Assembly: GCA_031761405.1 (NCBI GenBank)
Contig: JASEVX010000010.1
Span: forward strand, 12,031,933-12,095,932
Direction: 5' to 3'
Length of the DNA stretch: 64,000 bases
Source: Serripes groenlandicus
Taxonomy: Eukaryota > Mollusca > Bivalvia > Cardiida > Cardiidae
Position 1 is the stretch's first letter, and each line of letters starts with the position of its first letter. Both the position numbers and the translations under genes were made by a program. The notes beneath the pieces were generated by a model. That model did no database searches and was not told the DNA's origin. It was given only the letters and a program-made list of their open reading frames with translations. Positions 12,301 to 24,300 of this stretch are shown here, in pieces.

Positions 12301-15300
12301 GTATCTGAACTCCAAACCATGCTATATTAAACTAACATTGGCCCAAGACAAACACTTTCTTAAAACGACCATTAAACCATTTCCTTGTTATAACATACTA
12401 GTATACAGCATAACAGTTAATGTTTTGTCGTTCGTGTAAATTATATATTTTGGTTTACTACAGAGCATTTAAAGATTTTGTTTTTCGTAAGTTTGATATA
12501 CTACAGCAAAAACAGTTTATGTTCGTTGTACTTTTACTGTGCGTTTGATATATTTTAGGTACATTGGAGAAGATCTTCCTTTCATTTTCTGTGTACACCA
12601 ACGGTCTTAAAATACTGAGTACAAACCAACCAAGGGGAGCCCTGACTTGTATCAATGGAATACGGTTCTTAAGCATGACGTGGGTCATACTAGGACATTC
12701 GCAATCATTTACAGGTAAATAATTACTAGCAGGAAGTTGTACAGGTAAATAATTACTAGCAGGATATTCGTAACATGCTCAGATAGAGTACCTGTTTTAC
12801 CCTTGGTTCGCTGGAACCAAGTTCTGAAGTACGTGTCTTCGCTGTAGCTTAATATTCCTTAATTTGGCAATGAACTCTCCCAAATGCAAAACTGGACGGG
12901 TCCATTTGAAAATTTCAACCTTGAAAGGATTTAATAGTTTCGTGAAACCGGAACCTCAATTCTAAAAGGTGTATCTACATCTGCTTCATTCCAAGGCTAA
13001 GTCGTTGTGGTATTGTATCGTTGATATTAATTATAGAGTAACACTGGTTATACCTGTTGTACTACCTGCGTTCAATAGACTAGAACAAATCCCGGAACCT
13101 TAATTTTATATCTTCTTCATTCCAAGGTTAGGTTTGTGTGGTATAGTATTGATAATATAAATAATATGACCACACTGGTTATACCTGTTGTTCTACCTGC
13201 GTTAAATAGGCTAGGACAAATCTCGTTAAAACCCAGTATGTTTAACTGATTTTCCCGTGAAAACTGTTTGTTTAGATGGTGGTTTAGGCTGCTTTCAACA
13301 TGTTTTCAGTTATATCACGGCGATTTCTGGATAAGAAGCCAGTACGACTGGTCCATTTATCCTAACACCAGTGTGTCAGGCGTAATGTTAACCTATCCTG
13401 AGCGGAAAGTCACTATTACAGTTTTCAAAGTATTTCGTATCACCTGTCCGAGGATTGAGCCTGCAACCTCTATCACTAAACCACAGAAGCGGTCTTCGTG
13501 AAAACTGACGTCATTTCGTGAAAACTAACTTCTTTTCGTGAAAACCGTATTCGTCTTGCTGGAATGAAGCGAGTTTTCCGGCTTAACGGTAAATTGAAGT
13601 GAATGTGACCGGGGCAGACACAGGTCACGGGACCTTCTCTGATCGTCATCTAGATTGACAATTATTGACAAGTATATCATTTTTCGAAAATCACTTTCAA
13701 CTTTTAGAACTTATGCTCATTATCATATTGTTAAAAAAGGACACAACAAAGAAATTGAAAGAAACCTTAGATACTGTCTGTTCTGTAATAATGTTGTTGA
13801 ATTTGAATATCACCTCGTTCTAATATGCCCTATTTGTAAAGAATTGCGCCTGAAATATATCCCTCAGAAACTTTAAATGCATTGAAAGTTTAATATATAT
13901 TACATACTAATGGCAGGAAGTGACAATGCAATAATAAGAAACATTTAATGTTGATCTATTATGTCGCAAAGAAGATAACAATTGAAATTAAATCAGTTTC
14001 AACCCATAACAACACAGGGTGTATTATTGTATGTAGTTTACATGTATGTTTGTGGGTCGGTGGCCCTGTTATACAATATAATTGTGAATTGTGATTCAAT
14101 GGCCAGAAGAGCAGTGTAAATATATAATATGACTCACAACAATCGTAAAATAACTTTCGAGAGGGATTTGATTAAATGGCAATTACCATAAAACGATATA
14201 CTTTATCTGTTTCCTAGATGGCTTGTTTTACAAGATGGACAAACAGAGAATATGTTTTATTGGACTGCACGAAACCTGATCAGGAGCTTCGCTAGTAACA
14301 ATGCAATCAACGTCGCTTTTCGTGTGACTAGGAACATATACTTATATATTCTGATGGAAACATCAGTACATTAAAACCTCCGATGCTCACTTTTATCCTA
14401 TTTCAAACTAATCTTATATATTTACATTTCAAAACAACGATCATGGTTTGTTACATATATTTCAGTAAAGAACGCGATACCTTATTGGTTCCAGAAGAAG
14501 GTTTGGCAGTGGACATTCTACGGTATATACAGTGCAACAGTGTCCGTCGACACCTTTTTTACAATGAGGTATAACTCTACAATATTGTCCTCGTCCTAAC
14601 CTTTGACCAAAGATATAATTGATACAAAACCAGGTACAAGTTGGCAGTGACAGTGTCAGTTTTATCCTCTCGTCCATCTGCTCAGTCTCATCAGAATCTA
14701 CACAAATTGACAGAATATTCAAACAGGCTTGTTTAGGAAATATGTGAACAGTGTAGATCTTGATCAAACTGTGGAGATGCACAAGCTGAACTGGATATAT
14801 ACTGTTCACAAAAGCCAACTTGTAATTGTTACCATTCTCTGGGTCATAAAGGTTGTCCGTATATGTATTTTCAAAAACTGTGTGAGATTTGTATTAAAGT
14901 ACAACTAATCAAAGCTATGAGGGGATGCATTTTCGTTACAATGAGGTAATTTAGCATATATGTATAGTATTGCTAAATAGTTGCAGTTGGTTTAGAACCG
15001 ATCACGTGACAAAACAAAATTCCCGTATATATGAACAGCTCACGGACCTACTTTTGGAAATCCCTCTAAAACTGTAAATTATTTAATCTCAAAAGGTAAT
15101 ATCCTCTAAGCTAAAGTTATTTATACTGATGCTCGCCAGATAATGCAACTTTTCATGGCGAGGTTAAATACAATTTAAACGTATGAATGCTATTTATGAC
15201 TGTCAAATGGGAGCAATAATTGGTGTACTGAATAATAATTATAGATAGCATTTATTGATTTCCCCTTGTTGATAGTGACGTCATACATAGTGACGTCTTA

Positions 15301-18300
15301 CATTGACACAGTAAATTGTTTGTGATCGTCTGTCACCGACACAAAAGTATTTAACCGTTGTATTGCTTTGTTAGAATGTTTCAGCTCGCGAATTTTTAAA
15401 TTCTTATCAATAAACAAGTTTTCTAGATACAGATGATTATAACAATCCGTGTTGAAATTGTGTTTATAGGTGCTGAACTCCAGATTATAGATAGTATGGA
15501 CAAAGTTTTAAAACTGTTTAAAAGTTGTCTTGAATTATTATAATCATAATTCTTGGATAAAGTAAGAGCAATAATTTCACTTTCCAGTACAATAAACATC
15601 TTAATATTGAAGGTTTACGCTTCATTTTTACTGGGTAAACATACCCAGTAAGTCAAATTGTGTACATTGTCATGACTTTCTATTGAGTGTTTTCACAGTG
15701 GAAAAACAATTTGGGTTAGACCATTATTATGTTGAAGACATGCTTTTAAATAGTAGTAACTAAGGTGTGTGTGTCCCTATTGGGTAGATAGCCGAAAATA
15801 CAAGACGAGGGTAGGAAAATGTGTAAAATAATGTTCTGTCTTCACAGGCCGTAATCCTTACCCTCATACAACAAGCGTGCAGCAGACGACATTGAAAACT
15901 ATAGGGATAATATTGAACGTTCTATAATTCAAAACGAAAGTTTATATGTTGAACAGAGTTGATAACATTGTGGCAAGAGGATCATACAAACAATTCCTCG
16001 TTTTGCCATAATGTTTAAAAAAAAAAATGATATGCTGCAGAAAGATTATGTGTCTGGGAAAAGTTTGAACGTGTCGTAAATAGCATTGCAAGGGTTTAAC
16101 CTGTTATATTCATGTCATACTTTAATTTTTTTTTTTTATGCTATTATAAACGTGTTCTCTCTTACAGCGGTCTTCTGGTGGCCTATTTGACCCTTAAGGA
16201 GATGTCAAAGCGAGGAGGAGCAAAGAAAATGAATTGGTTTATGTTTTATTTTCACCGATATTGGAGGTTTGTATTGGTATTTTTTTACTCTTATATTTAC
16301 GGGAATGTCTATGATAGAGATCATTTTCATTATATTACTTATGCCACTAGTTGTTTCTGTTTAATCATTTCAGCGGAAAAAGCAATATCGAGGTTCATGC
16401 AAACAATACAGATTCAGGTGAGTCAACTCGTAATGAGCTGTCTCACCTGAAAGTCAGCATTGTTTGCCTTATTTATGAACATATCCGAAATTATTATTAC
16501 ATCGAAAATGGAGTCACCGGATTTTTAACACGATAGAGTCTAGTTTAGGGAATACGGCGCTAAAACAGTACTTATCTTTTACTATTGTCAATTACGACAC
16601 GGTGACTCATAATGAGTTCAAGAAAAAAGAACACAACTTTAACAATTCTGCTTAGGATCGATATGATTACCCTTTCATTATACTACTAATTCACAGGCCT
16701 ATGAATTATTCGGGACATTGGAGTTATTTAAACTAACTTTATTGTTATTTACTTAAAAACGGTACTATTGATGATTTCAAGAAAGGTACCAAATTAAATA
16801 AGTTCGTGAAGTCGAGGTTTTGACCATTTCATTGTGTTACTTAATCGGAAGCCTATTACTTATTCGGCTATTAATGGCTTTTTAAACTTCATTTGTTGTT
16901 GTTTATACCGATTCATACGGATGCTTTCAATAATATGGATATCAACTGTTACAGTTCTGCGTAAGATCGATATCATGGCTTCTTCATTATGTTATTCATT
17001 TGCTTCCATACCAATAGTCAGGTGTTCAATTAAGGGCTCGTTTGACCTTCTTGTCTTAACCTCATTAGCTAAAGTTGTTGTTTTTTAAACTAAATGTTAT
17101 GGTTGTTTACTAAGAATCGGTTATAGTGATGGTTTCATGAAAGGGAAAATCTTAAATAAGTCTGTGAAAGTCGAAATTACGACAACTTTATTATGCAACT
17201 TATTCGGAAGCCTATTACTAATTGGGATATTTTTGGGTATAAAACTCCATTTGTTGATGTATATATCGGTTCATAAGGATGTTTCCAATAATTCCGATTG
17301 GGTTCGAAAACATTTTTTTGTTTATTCTATTAATTATTCGGAGACAAATTATATTAAAAAGTAAGACAAGTATTATTTGCTAACATCACTTTGCGTTAAA
17401 TATTGTCGGATAATGTGAAACGATTGTTGTATCATTGTTTGATCGTTTTAATATATATAAAGATGTTTATTACAAATACAAGTTCAAGAGTCCACATGGC
17501 GCGAGAGCAAAACATGATACAAAAATAAGAATTTGGCCAACAAATGACATAGCAAGTGGAGCATGTGAGGAACATTATATGATTCTATAAACATTTATCA
17601 TCAGTACAAAATTCAGAGAAATGTCAAATGTCGTGGTATACATGAAGACTAATCAAAACAGCAAAGAGTGTGTAAAACTAAAGTTACATGTATTACATAG
17701 AAAAAGATAGTACAATCACATAGTAGCAAATGCAGGAACGATAAACAATTTTAAGACGTCAAAATGACCAAGCGCGACAATTTTCCTCCACACAGATAAC
17801 GGTCGAAATCAGATATTATTTGTCGTTTGTCCCGTCTGAAAACACACAACACACATTTTCGTTATTTTCTTGAAATTTATTTAGTCAATTTCTGTATAAC
17901 TCAGTACACATTTATGAAAGAAAAATAATATTATGTACTAGAGATTTCAACCTGGTTTGAGTAAAACTAATATTAAATATATACATGCAATCTCTGTGAC
18001 AGTGGTGCACAGGTAGAGCGTCGGCCTCTCACATCAAAGGTCCCTGGTTCGAGTCCCGTGATGAGCGGGTCCTGACTTTGGGATTTTTCCACACAATCGG
18101 CGCGAGTACTGGTTAAGTATCCAGGAAGCAGACATCGAGCGTGATTAATATAAGCTTAAAGCTTATTTCGCAATCGATTTAAAATAAATAAGTTTAAACT
18201 AAATCTCTGCGTTCTTAATTTTTGACGTCTTTTTTTTTCAAATCTTTCTTGTTTGTTTAGAAAATATTTTACTTATTTTGCCGAGAAAATATTATAAAGC

Positions 18301-21300
18301 CTTTTACTATTTTGTTAAGATGTTGGATGACCTTATCTCCTGAAACTCGTGCAGTGTTTTTTTTCCTTGGTGAAAACGAACACGAATTTTATATATCATA
18401 GATGTGAATATCAAAAAAATGTTACATCTTAAACAACGTTTTATTCCATGTTTTGTATTTGGTTGTTACGCTGTTTTTGAAATACTGTTAAGCAATGGAT
18501 CAAATAATGTATACCATATTTATCTACGTTTTATAAAGCACTATTTGATATATAATACTTCAGCCATTTCTAAAACAGAATTATCATGGACTAACTTTGT
18601 CCTATTGGTAGGTGCATTTCACGTTGTGCCGGGATAGCCTGCGCAACGTCTATAATATATCCGAAATAATGTAAAAATAGTCAACGTGAAATGGAATCAT
18701 ACTATATGTTATTCTTTCTCACTTAGACTGACTCCAGCATACATGTTGTCCCTAATGGTTTCTGCTACCATAATCAAACATATCGGTGATGGACCTAAAT
18801 GGCCACAGCAGGACATAGAAGGGGAAAATTGTGCCATTTCCTGGTGGACAAATCTGCTTTATGTCAACAACTACGTTGAAATGGAACACGGGGTACGTAT
18901 GCTGGTTATTTTAGATCCATTTCCAAGGATAGTTCGAATAAGCATAGGTATGGTGAAAACATGTCTGCTAATCCATCAATCTCAAACATCGAGCATGATA
19001 AATATAAGCTTAAAGTGTAACGTGTACCGGGTCCGTCGTGGAGTAAGGCCATCGCGTGTCACCCATTCAGGCACTTACCGCAATGTACGTTGCTTATCTC
19101 CGTGAAAAAGACAACCACTCTAAAAGCCGGCGTGCACAACAAGGCTGTAGAAGTGGTATTTGTACCTATATCCCATTCAAGTTACAAAAGCTTGTTTCGA
19201 AATCGATTTAAAAATAAATAAACTAATCTCATAAAAATTAGACCACACAACTTTGCTGTGCGTATGTTTGATCTGTCGACATTGCAAACAAGGGCGTTTG
19301 AATTCATCCTTTGCATTTTAATATTCATAAGATACTCGTATTCTGTTCAATGAATGTGCACGCTTCAATCAACGAATGGTTCTGCCATCAGCATGGCTAC
19401 TATACAAGAGGAACATCGGCCATCACTGCTTCTCTGTCTCGTTTATTTATATTGGTTATACCCCCTGAGGTAATTTGATTAGCTCATGCGACGGTCAAAC
19501 TTAGACAGTTATCAGATATATATACGAACAGTGAAGTTTTGTTTATGATCCAAATGAACACTTTTCGTTACTTCAAGCCTTCTATGTATAATTGGATCGA
19601 ACTGGTCGCAAAAACGTGACAACTTTTGCAATCATAATAAGACATTATATGAACAGGCTGTATATGCTGTTATTGTACATTCACGGACTACGCATCGGTG
19701 TTGTAGTGGTAAGAGCGTCCGTCTAGAGGGCGGGAGACCAGGGTTCGAATCCAAGCTGGATCATACTTAAGTATTTACAAATGTTTTTTTCATTGCAGTG
19801 TTTCATGTGGTCCTGGTATTTAGCTAACGACATGCAATTCTATGTCCTCTCTCCGCTTATCATCGTACCCTTTTTTTAGTAAGTATCGTTTGATTTTCTT
19901 AATCCTCTTCTTATTCTTATCATGCTTTATAAATATATTGATCAGTCACGTGATACAAATCAATCGGCAATCCTATGTAGTTTGATTATTTCAATCAAGT
20001 ATTTCAATAATTCTTCAGATATTTTTAATACGATGTGTATGTTTTCTCATCAGAATCGTTTTCAGAAGTAGATGAAGAGTATTAAACGACATCCCATGGA
20101 CCCTATCAAAATATATTACTACTGAGAAAAATACTCCAAACGTTTTAAAATATCAAAAATGTAACAAAGCCAACAAAACAAACTGTGCCCTACAAAATAT
20201 GGACCGATGCATACACGTAAAGCTTTTTTGATTTTTTTCTGGATTTGACGACCTTCAAATATATCAGATTATGTTTACCATTTTAATAATAGTTCATTGA
20301 TAATGCCAATGTATTAACAATAACTGTGGCAGTCGATTCTTCTTGATGTTCCATATCACATTAAAGTGAATTCACATCGGCCACTGGTACAACCATCTAA
20401 GTATTTTGTCAGGAATAACAATAAGGAATATACTCTTTCCTTAAAGAAATCCATGCACTTCCGTTTCTCGTACATTGTCGCTCGAAAAAGACAGCTAACC
20501 AAACGGTAAATTGTTACAGGTAACTTACTGATCAAGTTTCGGGACTCCACACTGACTGATAATAAGTTACATATTCATATTCAATTTGATACGAGGATAA
20601 CTTTTTCATTCACGTGTAATGGTGCATGTAAGCGAAGACTGAATGCTCTTACAAAACGAAGCTTCTTCACAGACCCTATCTAATCTTGTCTGTACTTATA
20701 TGGAACCATAGACGTCTGAACTTAAACTTAAACAAATACATGTACATAAATGCATAATTAAAACATTACCCAGTGAAATGATCTAAGAAATATAAGAACT
20801 GCTCACCGTTGTTATAAACTCGGTTAACATATAAACCCACTGGGCCATCGTAAAAGTGTAGTCCCACCAGTGTTTGCCTATCTAACTGTAAATTATGTCA
20901 AAGCAGCTTGCCATTAAATCCAGATATCGCTAGACACGGCTTATTTATATTTCCATAATGTTTATATGACGGTGATGTTACATCTATATATCTCATTACT
21001 TCATGAGTATCATTATAGTGTAGCCTACCAGTTTTATGCCAATGTAACTGTAAATGATGTCAAATCGGTTTGTCATTAAACCCAGATATCGCTAGACTCG
21101 GCTCATTTATATTTCAGTAACGTTTATATTGGCGGTGCTGTTGCATCTGTTTTCCTTATTGCCACAACAGTCGCTCGGGCCGTTATTTCTAAACAACATG
21201 AATACACAGCTTTGTTCGGCGGCTTTGTTGGACCTAAACCGTATGTATTGATGCTTATTTTTTTCTTCTGTATGTTTGTAATTTTGATGCCTTAAACTGT

Positions 21301-24300
21301 TAACATGTTGTGTCTGTTTTATTGTGATGTGACGTCGCCTTCACCAGTTTGTTACGTTATAACACGGCGACAGATCACTTATCTATGACCCCTGAGTGAC
21401 AAATCAGTGCTAGGCTAGGAAAGGTGCCTCGCCAAACCACAGTTGTCCATGGTCATTGCCAAACAGCTAGAATGCACAGCGCTGTTCGCCGACTTAGTTG
21501 GACCCCAACAAGTACTAGGCTAGGAAATGTGCCTCGCCAAAGGACAGTTTACCATGGTCATTGCCAAACAGCTAGAATGCACAGCACTGTTCGCCGGCTT
21601 AGTTGGACCTCAACAAGTACTAGGCTAGGAAATGTGCCACGCCCAAGCGTACATGTAAATTCATAAGAGCAACAAGGGGGTTTTTTGGCATCCAAATGGT
21701 CATAACTTCAGGTATAGAAACCTGACCTGATTAGCATTAAATGTGAACGTGATTATATATAAAAATGTAACACCATAGTTCATGAGTTATATAAAATAAA
21801 CAGATCTAAACTAGACTACATGCTATTGTATGATAAATTACCTTGTTTTATTCTCATTCAAAGGAAAGATCAAGATTTTATGAAATATATCTATTTCCCC
21901 GCCCACACAAGAATGGGTCCATACATTATTGGTCTTCTCACAGGATATCTTTTGTATCGGTATAAAGATACGTTTAAAATAAAAAGGGTAAGTTTGATAT
22001 AAATTTCAATCGAAACTAATGCAAATTATCAAGGCAATTCTTTTTCCTTATTTAAAAGGAATCGGTATAAAGATACGTTTAAAATGAAAAGGGTAAGTTT
22101 GACCTATTGTCAACTGAAACGAATGCAATATATCAAGACATTTAGTCTTTTTCTTTATTTAAAAAACGCATGTAAATGTTTATATTTTAAGATTTGATGT
22201 GTGACAGAATGTATATTAAATGAGTAATTTTTCTTTTCCCCATTCATAATGCAAAATATATGCAAACATGTTGCAGGTTCTAAAACATATATACGTTACA
22301 CATAGTTATCCACCCGACATTTGTACGTAAATTTCACCCGGATGAACATCAATTTTAGGATATTTGTGTTTAGTTACACTGACCTTTTCATTGATGACAG
22401 TGACCTCTTAGTTAATACAATAATCAATATTTAACTCTTTCAGCGCGGAATTTCCTCTAAATGCGTCTCTTACATGTTTCATGTAGTTAGAATTATTGAA
22501 TATTTTGGAAACTACAAGGCAAACAATGATGTTTTGCGGTGAGACAGCTCGTTACCAGCTGATTAACCTGAATCTGTCTGTTTGCAAAAACTTCAACATT
22601 GCCATTTGAGCTGAAAGAGTTAGACATTATGATTTAAATAATATCATTTATGATCAAGTCGACTGTCAGTCTGTTCGACTGATTGGCTTGCATGCCCATC
22701 ATTTTGTTTGTTCTATACGGCGTTTATTTGTTTATGTACCACACTTTCAGACTGTGAATATGTTGGACTGGTTCTGTTGTGTACTAATCAATGATTTCGT
22801 CCATACGTGTATGTATCTTACGTTAAAGACAATCGATATGTTGAGCTAGTTGTGTTGTGTGTCTATACCTGCTCTTATTATATATAGACTTATTCATCAA
22901 ACGTTTTTGACACGGAAGATGTTCAGCTTGCAGCGCTGTTTCGACACTATTGTTCTGGCTAAATATTATGTTTATATGTTTATGTACCACACTTTCAAAC
23001 TGTCAATCTGTTCAACTGGTTGTGCTGCATTTCCGTCATTATTCTAAATATATGCTATGTTTACGTTTCTGTACCTCACTTTCAGACTGTCAGTCTGTTC
23101 GACTGGTTGTTCTGCATGTCCGTCATTATTCTGGTTATATGCTATGCTTACGTTTCTATACCTCACTTTCAAACTGTCAGTCTGTTCGACTGGTTGTGCT
23201 TCATTTCCGTCATTATTCTGAATATATGCTATGTTTACGTCTCTGCACCTCACTTTCAGACTGTCAGTCTGTTCGACTGGTTGTGCCGCATGTCCGTCAT
23301 TATTCTGAATATATGCTATTTTAACGTTTCTGTACCTCACTTTCAGACTGTCAGTCTGTTCGACTAGTTGTGTTGCATGCCAATCATTATTTGTATTATA
23401 TACGGTATTTATTTCCATCTGTTTGTACTGCTAGCTGTTGCGCCATCATTATTCTGGTAACATATGGCGAGATGTGCTGTTTCGCTGTCATTGTTCTCTT
23501 TCTATTCGTTAGTTATACGACCATGTATCACACGTTTCAGACATGGAACTGATTGAGGTGGCAGTAATGTTTGTCCATCATTGGCATTATCATATACGGT
23601 GTTTTTGTAAAACAATTTTCAGGCATGGAACCTATTTGGATGGCAGTGTTGTTTGGCCATCATTGTTCTCATTATACGTTTTTTTATATTATACACTGTT
23701 AAGATATGGGACCTGTTGCGCTGGCTGTGTTCTTTGTACATCATTGTTCTACCATATACTGTATTTTTGTAATACGCTTTTCAGACATGGAACCTATTAG
23801 GATGGATGTGCTGTTTCGCCACCATTATTCTCATTATATACGGTGTTTATCCGGATGACGGGAAACATTATCTGACTGTTAACGAGTCAGTGGCTTTCCT
23901 CACGCTTCACAGAACAGCCTGGGGAATGGCTGTTTCGTGGATTATATTTGCGTGTGTAACGGGACATGGAGGTTTGTGTCACCTTAGTTTTAGTTAAAAA
24001 TAAAACAACTTAAAAATGGGTCTGACGAAAGCCGACCTTCCGTTATTTGCGATCAGAAACTATCAGGCACAGTTTCGATGACAGTGGCACAGAGGTAGAG
24101 ACCCGATGTCCAGATCCAAAGGCCCTGATTTCGATTCTCGTGAGATTCTCATGAGAACGGGGTCAATATTTGGGACATCTCCACATTCTCAGTACTGGAA
24201 CTGATTGAATATCCAGGAAGCAGACATTTCGAGTGATTTATATAATTGTTAATACGTGTATTCACACTCGATGTAAACTGAATAGGTTTAAATGAAAAGT

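Noticed and set aside
19690..19765. A functional tRNA gene
   Set aside because: A- and B-box motifs are present, but the ends do not pair as an acceptor stem; it is a SINE head.
20356..20550. 64-residue minus-strand frame
   Set aside because: It lies in an NRF-6 intron without domain or splice support.
22665..23784. CRISPR or ordinary minisatellite
   Set aside because: Units are contiguous without unique spacers, the host is an animal, and the units match the adjacent exon.
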